This document shows, piece after piece, positions 50,131 through 58,995 of a stretch of DNA of 64,000 nucleotides (position 1 is its first letter; each line of letters starts with the position of its first letter). Under the pieces are notes generated by a model. That model saw nothing but the letters and a program-made list of their open reading frames with translations, did not search any database and had not been told where the DNA came from. The position numbers and the translations under genes are program-made. Source of the stretch: Palsa-883 sp963847615 (GTDB taxonomy: Bacteria; Pseudomonadota; Alphaproteobacteria; Acetobacterales; Acetobacteraceae); contig CAWKAN010000016.1 in the NCBI GenBank assembly GCA_963847615.1, positions 558,001 through 622,000 on the forward strand. The letters run 5' to 3'.

Positions 50131-51735
50131 GTGCTCGCCCGGTCCGGATGGCCCAAGCTGGCGGCATTGCGGCTGGCCCGATTGCGGCTGGCCCGGTTGC
50201 GGCTGGCCCGGTTGTGGCTGGCGTCGTTGCACGGCTGGCGGGCGGACCTCGCGGCGCTGGGGCTCGGCGCGCTGGCCGCCGCGGCGCTGCCGCCGATCCA
50301 CGCCGTCCCGGTGCTGCTGCTGGCGGTGCCGGGGCTGTTGGCGTTGATCGACGCCGCGGCAGGTCCGCTTGGCGCGGCGCGGCGCGGCTGGTGGTTCGGC
50401 TTCGGGCACAACCTGCTGGGGCTCTACTGGGTTACCGAGGCGATCCTGGTCGAGGCGGCGCGCTTCTGGTGGCTGGTGCCGCTCGCGGTGCCGGCGCTGG
50501 CCGCGGTGATGGCGCTGTTCATCGCCGCGCCCGCCGCCCTGGCGCGGTTGGCCCGGCGCGGCTGGCCGCGGGCGTTGGCGCTGGCCGGCGGCTGGGTGCT
50601 GGCCGACCTGGCGCGGCAGTTCATTGCCACCGGGTTTCCGTGGAACCCGTGGGGCAGCGTGTGGGAGCTGCCGGGCTGGGCCGGCGACGTGATGATCCAG
50701 CCGGCGGCCTGGATCGGCGCGCCCGGACTGACCTTCCTCACGGTACTGCTGGCGGCGCTGCCGGCGCTTGGCTGGCGCTGGCGGACGGCGGGCGCGGCGC
50801 TGCTGGCGGGCTGGGTGGTGCTCGGCGTCGTCCGGCTGCGCGCGCCGTTGCCGCCGCCGCCCGGGGTGAAGGTGGTGCTGCTGCAGGGCGACATCGCGGA
50901 GGGGCAGAAATGGAGCCGCGCCCTGGCGGCGCGGATCTTCGACCGCTACCTCGGCCTGGCGCGGGAGGGTGTCGCACGGGCCGGCCCGGGTCGCGTCGTG
51001 GTGGTCTGGCCGGAGACCGCCAGCCCGTACCTGCTGCAACGCGACGCCGCGGCGCGCGCGGCGATCGCCGAAGCGGCCGGGCAGGCGACCAGCCTGGTGG
51101 GCGCGGTGCGGCTCGATCCGGACGGTCGGCCGCGCAACAGCCTGTTTGCCGTGCTGGCCGACGGCGCGCCGGACGGGATCTACGACAAATGGCATCTGGT
51201 GCCGTTCGGCGAATACCAGCCGAGCTGGTTTCCGCTGCCGATCCAGGTGGTGCCCGGCGGCGGGTTCGCCTCCGGCCCCGGGCCGCGGACGCTGCACCTG
51301 CCCGGCCTGCCGGCGGTCGGCCCGCTGATCTGCTACGAGGCGATCTTCCCCGGCCAGGTGGTCGATGCCGCCGACCGGCCCGCCTGGCTGGTGAACATCA
51401 CCAACGACGCCTGGTTCGGCAATTCGACCGGCCCGCGCCAGCATCTGGCCGCGGCGCGGCTGCGCGCGGTGGAGGAGGGGTTGCCGCTGGTGCGCGCGGC
51501 CAACACCGGGATCTCCGCCGCGTTCGACCCGCGCGGCCACGAACTGGCGCGGCTGGGGATGAACCGGACCGGTGTCGTGGTCGTTGACTTACCTGCCGCA
51601 TTGCCGCCATCTCTGTTCGCACGTTTGGGGCTGTGGATCCCGGGTTTGCTGGGTGCTGTCGCGCTGGGCCTTGGGCTGGTCGCCGACCGCGGCGCGGCCT
51701 TAGGGCCGCGCCGGCCGGAGAATCCGGCGGAATGA
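50131..51735 (+). CDS. lnt: Apolipoprotein N-acyltransferase
   Basis: A 534-aa inner-membrane enzyme: multiple N-terminal transmembrane helices, FIATGFPWNPWGSVW, then a nitrilase domain with the catalytic triad Glu (VVWPETASPYLL), Lys (YDKWHLVPFGEYQPSW) and Cys (LICYEAIFPG), and NITNDAWFGNSTGPRQH. It N-acylates mature lipoproteins. The extreme N-terminus is encoded by a 15-bp tandem repeat (50155-50222) giving LRLAR units, an unusual, probably length-variable leader before the first membrane helix. It starts 24 bp after olsB. Confidence 0.95.
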   Translation: MLARSGWPKLAALRLARLRLARLRLARLWLASLHGWRADLAALGLGALAAAALPPIHAVPVLLLAVPGLLALIDAAAGPLGAARRGWWFGFGHNLLGLYWVTEAILVEAARFWWLVPLAVPALAAVMALFIAAPAALARLARRGWPRALALAGGWVLADLARQFIATGFPWNPWGSVWELPGWAGDVMIQPAAWIGAPGLTFLTVLLAALPALGWRWRTAGAALLAGWVVLGVVRLRAPLPPPPGVKVVLLQGDIAEGQKWSRALAARIFDRYLGLAREGVARAGPGRVVVVWPETASPYLLQRDAAARAAIAEAAGQATSLVGAVRLDPDGRPRNSLFAVLADGAPDGIYDKWHLVPFGEYQPSWFPLPIQVVPGGGFASGPGPRTLHLPGLPAVGPLICYEAIFPGQVVDAADRPAWLVNITNDAWFGNSTGPRQHLAAARLRAVEEGLPLVRAANTGISAAFDPRGHELARLGMNRTGVVVVDLPAALPPSLFARLGLWIPGLLGAVALGLGLVADRGAALGPRRPENPAE

Positions 51736-51784
51736 GCCGGCGTCTCTCAATTTGATACGTTTGGCCAAATTTTTGGTTAATATA

Positions 51785-51813
51785 TTGACTATCCTCGGTT
51801 GCAGCCTTAAAGT
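51785..51813 (+). promoter_or_regulatory. Sigma-70-type promoter of the XRE gene
   Basis: TTGACT (51785-51790) and TAAAGT (51808-51813) are separated by 17 bp within an AT-rich stretch that stands out from the genome. Transcription would start near 51820 and leave an about 90-nt leader before the ATG at 51909. Confidence 0.6.
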
Positions 51814-51908
51814 GAATTTATCGTGAGCCAATCTAAGATTATGCTGATGACTTGAAGCCGGCAGCTGGGAGCCTATCCCGTGCCGAACGCGTAGAGGGAG
51901 TTCGAGCC

Positions 51909-52367
51909 ATGGCTCGCGCCGAACAGGCGGTGGGAGCGGATCGGGAAGTCCGGCCCAGCCCAATCGACGTGCATGTCGGCGCGCGCATTCGCCTGCGCCG
52001 TACGTTGCTCGGCATGTCGCAGGAGCGTCTCGGCGAGGCGCTGGGGCTGACCTTCCAGCAGGTCCAGAAATACGAACGTGGCGTCAATCGTGTCGGCGCC
52101 TCGCGGCTGTTCGACCTGTCGCGCGTGCTGGATGTGCCGATCAGCTTCTTCTTCGACGATATGCCGGACAGCCTGACCGCCTCGTTCGGCGGCCAGACGG
52201 GCCGCCGGCCGGCCAGCTTCGCCGACCAGCCGGAAGGCTTCGCCGACGACACCTTGAACCGGCGCGAGACGCTGGAACTGGTGCGCGCCTATTATCGGAT
52301 CACCGATCCGGCGATCCGTAAACGGGTGTTCGACCTGATCAAGTCCATGGGACCCAGCGAAGCCTGA
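51909..52367 (+). CDS. XRE-family HTH regulator of the alphaproteobacterial SinR-like type
   Basis: The 152-aa protein has the typical HTH (VHVGARIRLRRTLLGMSQERLGEALGLTFQQVQKYERGVNRVGASRLFDLSRVLDVPISFFFDDM) and a C-terminal helix (RRETLELVRAYYRITDPAIRKRVFDLIKSM). This form is widespread in alphaproteobacteria, often directly after lnt, with a role in development or stress. The start is preceded by GGGAG. Own promoter present. Confidence 0.92.
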   Translation: MARAEQAVGADREVRPSPIDVHVGARIRLRRTLLGMSQERLGEALGLTFQQVQKYERGVNRVGASRLFDLSRVLDVPISFFFDDMPDSLTASFGGQTGRRPASFADQPEGFADDTLNRRETLELVRAYYRITDPAIRKRVFDLIKSMGPSEA

Positions 52368-52388
52368 CGGGTCGGCGTGACTCGAGCG

Positions 52389-52964
52389 TCAAACATTCGG
52401 TGCAATGCCGGATTGTTTTGCCTCGTGCAACTGAGGGTTGTAAAACCTAGGGTTGCGGGCCTGGTGCAGCGCCGCACTCAGGGCCCGCGCCAGGTCGCGC
52501 CGCTCTGCCTCCCCCAGGGCCGTGCCGATCTCCTCGCGCACGCCGCGCGCCACCAGGACCAGGCGCGGGGCGCGGCCCGGAGCTTCCTCCAGCGCCACGT
52601 TCAGCCAGCTCGGTGATAGCGTGCGTTCCGCGCGCCGCCCGCCGGCGGTGGTGCGCACCACGCGCAGCGCCCGGTCGGTCAGCAGGACCATCTCGCTCGA
52701 CCGCGCGCGGCTGGCGTTGAGCCGCAGCAGCGCCACCGCGAGGCCGACCTCCACCACGCTGAACCACACCACCGGCCAGGCGCCGATCAGCCAGAACCGC
52801 AAGGCGGTCAGGGTGCCCAGGGCGCCGATCAGCGCGATCAGCCGGCGCAGCCCGCGCGCGGACAGGCTGCGATGCGGCACGATCACCGCTTCGAACAGGG
52901 GGGCCTCCACGGCCTGGTCCGCCGCGGCGTCCCCCCACGCGTCGGCGGTCACGTCCGCGCTCAC
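52389..52964 (-). CDS. DUF2244 membrane protein
   Basis: The 191-aa product has two hydrophobic segments after SARGLRRLIALIGALGTLTALRFWLIGAWPVVWFSVVEVGLAVALLRLN. A cytoplasmic domain follows (SEMVLLTDRALRVVRTTAGGRRAERTLSPSWLNVALEE...LVLVARGVREEIGTALGEAERRDLARALSAAL), the DUF2244 pattern. The GTG start at 52964 overlaps the stop of the MocR gene (GTGA). In related bacteria the family often sits near respiratory genes; function unknown. Confidence 0.82.
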   Translation of the reverse strand: MSADVTADAWGDAAADQAVEAPLFEAVIVPHRSLSARGLRRLIALIGALGTLTALRFWLIGAWPVVWFSVVEVGLAVALLRLNASRARSSEMVLLTDRALRVVRTTAGGRRAERTLSPSWLNVALEEAPGRAPRLVLVARGVREEIGTALGEAERRDLARALSAALHQARNPRFYNPQLHEAKQSGIAPNV

Positions 52965-54385
52965 GTTCGGATCGCCCCGGCCAGGCGGCGGGCCAGGTCG
53001 GCGGCGAGCGCCGCAGGCGTGCTGGCGAAGCCGATGACCAGGCCGGCCATGCGCGGCGGTCCGGCGAAATAGGCGCGCAGCGGCGCCACCGCCAGGTCGC
53101 GGGCCCGGCAGGCGCGCACCGAGGCCGCCTCGTCGGCGCCATCGGGCAGGCGCGCCACCATGTGCAGCCCGCCGGGCGCGGCGATCGGCGTGATGGCGGG
53201 GGCGTGGCGACGCAACGCCGCCAGCAGTGCCGCGCGGCGGCTGGCATACTCGGTGCGCGCGCGCCTGATATGCGGCGCCAGCAGGCCCTGGCGCATGAAC
53301 TCGGTCAGCACCGCCTGGCTTAGCGCCGAACTGCCGCGATCGGCCAGGGTGCGGGCGCGCACGAAGGCCGGGACCAGCGGCGCCGGCACCACGGCGAATC
53401 CCAGCCGGATCGCCGGGGCGAGCGTCTTGCTGAAGGTGCCGCAATAGATCACCCGCCCGGTGCGATCCAGCGTCGCCAGCGGCGGCAACGGCCGGCCCTC
53501 CCAGCGGAATTCGGAGTCGCAGTCGTCCTCCAGCACCCAGGCATTGGCGCGCGCCGCCCAGTCGAGCAGTGCCAGCCGCCGGCCGATCGGCAGCGCGCCG
53601 CCCAGCGGCGTGGAGTGCGAGGGGGCGACCAGCGCCAGCCGTGCCGCGGGTGCCAGGCGCACCCCGGCGGCGACGTCCAGGCCCTCGTTGTCGCTCGGCA
53701 CCGCGACCGGGACCGCGCCGGCGGCGATCAGCGCGCCGCGGCCGGCGATGTAGCCGGGGTCCTCGACCCAGACCGGGTCGCCCGGGTCCAGCAGCAGGTC
53801 GGCGGCCAGGCGCAGCGCCTGCTGCGTGCCGCCGGTCACCACGATGCAGGCGGGGTCCGCCAGCAGCCCGCGCGTCGCGGCCAGATGCGCGGCGATCTGC
53901 TGGCGCAGTTCCGCCAGCCCCTGCGGCGGCGGGTAGCCGGCCAGCTCGGGCGGCATCCGGCGCAGCACCCGTGCGGTGCAGCGCAGCCAGGCCTGGGCGG
54001 GGAACATGTCGTGCGCCGGGACGCCGCCGGCGAGCAGGGCGCCGACCAGCGCCTCGCTAATGGTCGCGTTGGCGGGAATGGCCGCCAGCCGCGCGCCGCG
54101 GGCGGACAGGTCGCTGGCGGCGACGCGCGGCACTTCGGCGGGGGTGGGCGCGGCGTCCGGCAGGTCCGGCGCGACAAAGGTGCCGCTGCCGGTACGGGCG
54201 CGGACATAGCCCTCGGCCGCCAGGCGCTCATAGGCGAGCACCACGGTCTGGCGGGCGACGCCGATCTCGTCGGCCATGACGCGGGTCGGCAGCAGCCGCG
54301 TGCCGGCGGGCAGGGTGCCGGCCAGGATGCCTTGGCGGAGGCGGTCGAACACCACCTGTTGCCGATTTTGGTCTGGGGCAAACAC
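52961..54385 (-). CDS. MocR/PdxR-type regulator (GntR HTH fused to aminotransferase)
   Basis: A GntR winged helix (residues about 5-70, PTRVMADEIGVARQTVVLAYERLAAEGYVRARTGSGTFV) is fused to a class I aminotransferase-like domain with PLP contacts (VVTGGTQQALRLAADLLLDPGDPVWVEDPGY, WVLEDDCDSEFRWEGRPLPPLATLD, YCGTFSKTLAPAIRLGF with the PLP lysine). Total 474 aa. MocR regulators respond to PLP or amino compounds. The 5' end and upstream DNA of this gene are duplicated twice in tandem immediately upstream. Confidence 0.93.
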   Translation of the reverse strand: MFAPDQNRQQVVFDRLRQGILAGTLPAGTRLLPTRVMADEIGVARQTVVLAYERLAAEGYVRARTGSGTFVAPDLPDAAPTPAEVPRVAASDLSARGARLAAIPANATISEALVGALLAGGVPAHDMFPAQAWLRCTARVLRRMPPELAGYPPPQGLAELRQQIAAHLAATRGLLADPACIVVTGGTQQALRLAADLLLDPGDPVWVEDPGYIAGRGALIAAGAVPVAVPSDNEGLDVAAGVRLAPAARLALVAPSHSTPLGGALPIGRRLALLDWAARANAWVLEDDCDSEFRWEGRPLPPLATLDRTGRVIYCGTFSKTLAPAIRLGFAVVPAPLVPAFVRARTLADRGSSALSQAVLTEFMRQGLLAPHIRRARTEYASRRAALLAALRRHAPAITPIAAPGGLHMVARLPDGADEAASVRACRARDLAVAPLRAYFAGPPRMAGLVIGFASTPAALAADLARRLAGAIRT

Positions 54386-55041
54386 GGAAGATCAACTTTA
54401 CTGATCAGGCCAATCGCAGCCTAGGCCCGAATTCAGCGGGCGGCACAAGCCAACGGTTCATTTCGGGTGGCGGGCCGCGGACGGTCCGCAACCCAGCAAG
54501 ATTTACCACGGAGGCACGGAGGCATGGAGGCACGGGGAAGGGAAATGACCGCGCTACGCGCGAAGCGCATCGACTGCCTGCTCTGTGCCTCCGTGCCTCC
54601 GTGGCGAATCTCGCTGGCCGAAGATCGCGCGCCGCCGCCGCATCCCGCAATATCGCGACCGTGCCTCGCGCGATCCAGATCAGCGACGCGGTGGCTGGCC
54701 GCCGTAGGCGGCCCGGTCACCCGGGCGATTCGTCAAACGGCGAATATGCGCACCGCGGCCAATGGGTGATCCCGGGGCTCGGGGCCATGCCGCGGTCTGG
54801 CAGCCGGCGCGGCGTCGGCGCCGCGCTTTGGTCCATGATGCCTTGGCGGAGGCGGTCGAACACCGCCTGTTGGCGCGTTTGGTATGGGACAAACACTGCG
54901 GAACGACCCTTGCGATCAAGCCAATCGCCGCCCAGGCCCGAAATCAGCGGGCGGCACCAGCCGACGGTTCATTTCCAGCCTCGGGCCTCGGGCGATCCGC
55001 AAGACAGCAAGGTTCACCACGGAGGCACGGAGAAGGGAAAG

Positions 55042-55224
55042 GCTCATATGGCGTTGACTGTTGGACGGCCCCGTAGGGCGGAAAAGCGCAGCGCCTTCCG
55101 CCATCGGATGGTGGTGGGATATGTTGTTGGGGACGTCGGCAGATGCGAGCGGCTCGCCCGGCGGTGGCGGAAGGCGCTGCGCTTTTCCGCCCTACGGGCC
55201 GTCCAACAGTCAACGCCATATGAG
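55042..55224. repeat. 183-bp palindromic insertion, copy 1
   Basis: Ends GCTCATATGGCGTTGACTG and its inverse extend into arms of about 60 bp that match almost perfectly, around a centre with GGGATATGTTGTTGGGGACG. The flanks both read GAAAG. The unoccupied equivalent in tandem unit 1 (near 54540) lacks it. It is a typical MITE or hairpin element with no coding capacity. Confidence 0.8.
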
Positions 55225-55759
55225 CGAAAGGAAATGACCGCGCGCTACGCGCGAAGCGCATCGACTGCCTGCTCTGTGCCTCCGTGCCTCTGTGCCTCTG
55301 TGCCTCCGTGCCTCCGTGGTGAATCTTGCTGGCCGAAGATCGAGCGCCGCCGCATCCCGCAACATCGCGACCGTGCCTCGCGCGATCCGGATCAGCGACG
55401 CGGCGGCTGGCCGCCATCGCGACCCGGTCACCCGGGCAATTCGTCAAACGGCGAATATGCGCACCGCGGCCAATGAGTGATCCCGGGGCTCGGGGCCATG
55501 CCGCGGTCTGGCAGCCGGCGCGGCGTCGGCGCCGCGCTTTGGTCCATGATGCCTTGGCGGAGGCGGTCGAACACCGCCTGTTGGCGCGTTTGGTCTGGGA
55601 CAAACACTGGGGAACGACCCTTGCGATGAGGCCAATCGCCGCCCAGGCCCGAATCAGCGGGCGGCACCAGCCGACGGTTCATTTCCAGCCTCGGGCCTCG
55701 GGCGATCCGCAAGACAGCAAGGTTCACCACGGAGGCACGGAGGCACGGAGAAGGGAAAG

Positions 55760-55942
55760 GCTCATATGGCGTTGACTGTTGGACGGCCCGTAGGGCGGAA
55801 AAGCGCAGCGCCTTCCGCCATCGGATGGTGGCGGGATATGTTGTTGGGGACGTCGGCAGATGCGAGCGGCTCGCCCGGCGGTGGCGGAAGGCGCTGCGCT
55901 TTTCCGCCCTACGGGCCGTCCAACAGTCAACGCCATATGAGC
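55760..55942. repeat. 183-bp palindromic insertion, copy 2
   Basis: It is almost identical to 55042-55224 and occupies the same place in the third tandem unit, so it was present before that unit was duplicated. It gives a relative order: duplication, insertion, then a second duplication. Confidence 0.8.
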
Positions 55943-56253
55943 GAAAGGAAATGACCGCGCGCTACGCGCGAAGCGCATCGACTGCCTGCTCTGTGCCTCT
56001 GTGCCTCCGTGGTGAATCTCGCTGGCCGAAGATCGCGCGCCGCCGCCGCATCCCGCAGCATCGCGACCGTGCCTCGCGCGATCCGGATCAGCGACGCGGC
56101 GGCTGGCCGCCGTCGCGGCCCGCTCACCCGGGTAATTCGTCAAACGGCGAATATGCGCACCGCGGCCGATGGGTGATCCCGGGGCTCGGGGTCATGCCGC
56201 GGTCTGGCAGCCGGTGCGGCGTCGGCGCCGCGCTTTGGTCTAGTCCCCTGGGA

Positions 56254-56457
56254 TCAGAATCCCTCGCGCTCGATCCGCTTGCGCTCCATCTTGCGGGCGC
56301 GGCGAACCGCCTCCGCGGCCTCGCGGGCGCGGCGCTCGGACGGCTTTTCGTAGTGCCGGCGCAGCTTCATCTCGCGGAAGATCCCCTCCCGCTGCATCTT
56401 CTTCTTGAGCGCCTTCAGCGCCTGGTCGACATTGTTGTCGCGCACGAGAACTTGCAC
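56254..56457 (-). CDS. rpsU: 30S ribosomal protein S21
   Basis: The 67-aa protein VQVLVRDNNVDQALKALKKKMQREGIFREMKLRRHYEKPSERRAREAAEAVRRARK is a complete bS21 with the usual basic C-terminal helix. The GTG start at 56457 is fixed by the family's N-terminal QVLVRDNN. It is divergent from def and the COQ9-family gene, the arrangement for which COQ9 proteins were called 'rpsU-divergently transcribed'. Confidence 0.96.
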   Translation of the reverse strand: MQVLVRDNNVDQALKALKKKMQREGIFREMKLRRHYEKPSERRAREAAEAVRRARKMERKRIEREGF

Positions 56458-56657
56458 TTGGCCGCCTGCTCCTTTCAGACTTGGCGCCCCCGCCGATCGG
56501 GGACGCACGAGACAACCCCGCGTCCGGTGGCCGGTGCGGGGGGCGTGCCCTATAACACGCGTTTCCGCCCTCGCCAATGCGGCTTTGGCACCCCACTTCA
56601 GACCCGGCCCGTCCCGGCGCAAGCCGGTTTTGCAACAAGCCCAGACTCGGAACCACG

Positions 56658-57312
56658 ATGGCCCTCCTGAAGATCGCCCGCATGGGCCACCCCGTCCTGC
56701 TGCAGCGCTGCGCGCCGGTGGCCGATCCCGGCGCGCCGGAGATCCGCCGCCTGGTCGCCGACATGATCGAGACCATGCTCGACGCGCCCGGCGTCGGGCT
56801 GGCGGCGCCGCAGGTGCACGTGCCGCTGCGGCTGTTCGTGTTCCGCATCCCCGAGGGGCGGGGGGGCGAGGACCCGCGCGACCTGCCGGTCGGCGCCAGC
56901 GTGCTGATCAACCCCGAGGTCGAGCTGCTGAGCGAGCAGCTTGTGCTGTGCTGGGAGGGCTGCCTGTCGATCCCCGGGCTGCGGGCCGCGGTGCCGCGCG
57001 CGCCGCACATCCGCTACCGCGGCGTGGACTGCGACGGGGTGGTGACCGAGCGCGAGGTCACCGGCTTCCATGCCGACGTGATCCAGCACGAATACGACCA
57101 CCTGGACGGGATTCTCTACCCGATGCGGGTGCGCGATTTCACCTTGTTCGGCTTCAACGAGGAGCTCGCCGCCGCGGTTGCCGCCGCCGCCCGACAGCAA
57201 GCCAGCGCGCGCGAGGCCGAGAACGACCGAACCCGAAACCACCGAACCCGAAACCACCGAACCTGGGGCCGCCGAACCCGGGGCCGCCGGGCGCGACGGG
57301 ACGCGGGCATGA
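56658..57312 (+). CDS. def: Peptide deformylase, frame slips at 57222
   Basis: The three deformylase motifs are present: GVGLAAPQV (about residue 50), EGCLSIPGL (Cys metal ligand) and QHEYDHLDG (HExxH). It removes formyl from nascent proteins. As read, the frame runs on into the next gene and looks like a fusion. Removing one A of the pair at 57222-57223 gives a tail of ETTEP repeats ending at TGA 57310-57312, which overlaps the ATG of the COQ9-family gene. The 24-bp-scale tandem repeat in the tail is genuine either way. Confidence 0.92.
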
Positions 57313-58004
57313 TGGCGCCGCCCGAGCGCGGGGCGGAGCGCGACGCCGCGATCGAGGCGATGCTGGCGCATGTGCCGTTCGACGGCTGGTCGCGCCGGGC
57401 GCTGGCGATGGGGCTGGCCGAACGCGGCGCCCCGGCCGACGAGGCCGAGCTGCTGTTCCCCGGCGGCGCGGTCGAGATGGTGGAGGCGTACTGCGACCTG
57501 GCCGACCGGCGGATGACCGAGGCGGCCGCCGCGCTCGACCTGGCGGGCAAGGGCCTGACCGCGCGGGTGCGCGCGATGATCGCGCTGCGGCTGGCGCAGG
57601 CGCGCCCGCACAAGGAGGCGGTGCGCCGCGCGGTCGCGGTGTTGGCGCTGCCGATGCACGCGCGCCAGGCGGCCGGCTGCGCGGCGCGCACGGTGGATGC
57701 GATCTGGCACGCCGCCGGCGACCGCAGCGCGGATTTCTCCTGGTACACCAAGCGCGCCATCCTGGCCGCGGTCTACGGCGCGACCCTGCTGTTCTGGCTG
57801 CGCGACGCTGCCGGGGATCGGGGGGGCGACCAGGGATGGGACAAACCCGGGGCGGCTGACGCGGGCGAGAGCGACGCCGCGACGCTGGCCTTCCTGGACC
57901 GCCGGCTGGCCGGGATCGGCCGGCTCGGCAAGCTGCGCGGCCGCGCCGGCGCCGCCCTGTGCCGCCTGACCCCCAACTTGCCTCGCCCCGCCCGAGCGCC
58001 GTGA
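57309..58004 (+). CDS. COQ9-family ubiquinone biosynthesis protein
   Basis: The 231-aa protein has the family sequence AAIEAMLAHVPFDGWSRRALAMGLAERGAPADEAELLFPGGAVEMVEAYCDLADRRM and ARVRAMIALRLAQARPHKEAVRRAVAVLALP, followed by SADFSWYTKRAILAAVYGATLLFWL. COQ9 binds lipids and presents quinone intermediates to Coq7-type hydroxylases. Its start overlaps the restored def stop and its stop overlaps the transglutaminase start (ATGA), so all three genes are coupled. Confidence 0.94.
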   Translation: MMAPPERGAERDAAIEAMLAHVPFDGWSRRALAMGLAERGAPADEAELLFPGGAVEMVEAYCDLADRRMTEAAAALDLAGKGLTARVRAMIALRLAQARPHKEAVRRAVAVLALPMHARQAAGCAARTVDAIWHAAGDRSADFSWYTKRAILAAVYGATLLFWLRDAAGDRGGDQGWDKPGAADAGESDAATLAFLDRRLAGIGRLGKLRGRAGAALCRLTPNLPRPARAP

Positions 58005-58912
58005 TGCAGCTGGTCCGGGTCGAGCACACCACCGTCTATCGCTACGCCGCCCCGGTGCAACTGACCGAACACCGGTTGATGCTGCGCCCGCACGACAGCC
58101 ATGACCTGCGGCTGAACGACGCCACCCTCGGCCTGACCCCGCCGGCCGCGCAACTGCGCTGGGCGCACGACGTGTTCGGCAACTCGGTCTGCTTCGTCGA
58201 TTTCGCCGGGGCGCAGACCGACACGCTGCGCATCGTCTCCACGCTGGAACTGGCGCATTTCGCGCCGCAGTCCGACCCGCCGCTCGATCCGTTCGCCGAG
58301 ACCTACCCGTTCAGCTACGCGGTCGAGGAGATGCCGGACCTCGCGCGGCTGATCGAGCGCCACATGGCGGACCCGCAGCGCCGGTTGGATGCCTGGGCGC
58401 GCCGCTTCCTGGCACGCTCGGGGCCGACGCGGACGCTGCCGCTGCTGACGGCGATGACCGAGGCGATCAAGGCGGACTTCACCTACGAATGGCGCGAGGC
58501 CGAGGGCACCAACCCGCCGCTGGTCACGCTGGCCAGCCGGCGCGGCGCCTGTCGCGATTTCGCGCTGCTGATGATGGAGGCGGCGCGCGCGCTGGGCTTC
58601 GCCGCGCGCTTCATCAGCGGCTACGTCTATGACGCCGCGCTGGTTGGCAGCGCCGCCCCGGTGGTGGGGGGCGGTGCGACGCATGCGTGGTGCGCGATCT
58701 ACCTGCCGGGCGCCGGCTGGGTGGAGTTCGATCCCACCAACGGGCTGATCGCCGGGCGCAACCTGATCCGCGTGTCGGTGGCGCGCACGCCGGAGCAGGC
58801 GGTGCCGGTGTCGGGCGGCTTCATCGGCCGGGCCAACGACTTCATCGCGCTGGAGGTCGATGTCCGGGTGGCGGTCGGCGCGCAGGCGGTGGCCGCGGCC
58901 GCCCGGGCCTGA
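58004..58912 (+). CDS. Transglutaminase-like cysteine protease family protein
   Basis: The 302-aa protein has an N-terminal beta domain (RVEHTTVYRYAAPVQLTEHRLMLRPHDSHDLR) and the transglutaminase core with Cys (ASRRGACRDFALLMMEAARALGFAARFISGYVYD), His (GATHAWCAIYLPGAGW) and Asp (VEFDPTNGLIAGRN). This bacterial family is common beside ATP-grasp and alpha-E genes and acts on amide bonds; exact substrate unknown. It is coupled to the COQ9-family gene by ATGA overlap. Confidence 0.92.
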   Translation: MQLVRVEHTTVYRYAAPVQLTEHRLMLRPHDSHDLRLNDATLGLTPPAAQLRWAHDVFGNSVCFVDFAGAQTDTLRIVSTLELAHFAPQSDPPLDPFAETYPFSYAVEEMPDLARLIERHMADPQRRLDAWARRFLARSGPTRTLPLLTAMTEAIKADFTYEWREAEGTNPPLVTLASRRGACRDFALLMMEAARALGFAARFISGYVYDAALVGSAAPVVGGGATHAWCAIYLPGAGWVEFDPTNGLIAGRNLIRVSVARTPEQAVPVSGGFIGRANDFIALEVDVRVAVGAQAVAAAARA

Positions 58913-58995
58913 CGATGGCGGCGACTGCGATGCTGCGGGCCGCCGAGGCCGACGGTTTCCCGCTGCTGGACCTGGCGGCGTAGCTGCGCGACGCG

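Larger units (their letters stand above)
54326..56240. repeat. Three tandem copies of the MocR 5' end and its upstream region
   Basis: ATGCCTTGG-anchored units begin at 54326, 54838 and 55549 (512, 711 and about 692 bp). Each contains the first about 20 codons of the MocR gene (minus strand, DRLRQGI preserved), its upstream region with GCCAATCGC and GGCCCGAA, a 'CACGGAGGCACGGAGG' minisatellite, a second inverted minisatellite (GTGCCTCCGTGCCTCTG) and GGTCTGGCAGCCGG. Units 2 and 3 each also hold a 183-bp palindrome absent from unit 1. No complete gene lies in units 2 and 3. Confidence 0.9.

Noticed and set aside
54600..55480. Protein-coding genes within the tandem units upstream of the MocR gene
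   Set aside because: The ORFs translate duplicated non-coding DNA, minisatellites and the palindromic insertion. Frames are not maintained between the units.
56577..58004. A genuine peptide deformylase-COQ9 fusion protein
   Set aside because: One surplus A at 57222-57223 restores two separate coupled genes with sensible ends. Fusion is less likely than an indel.
58915..58983. 22-codon ORF after the transglutaminase gene
   Set aside because: Too short to support and no conserved feature seen. It may be the remnant of a lost start.
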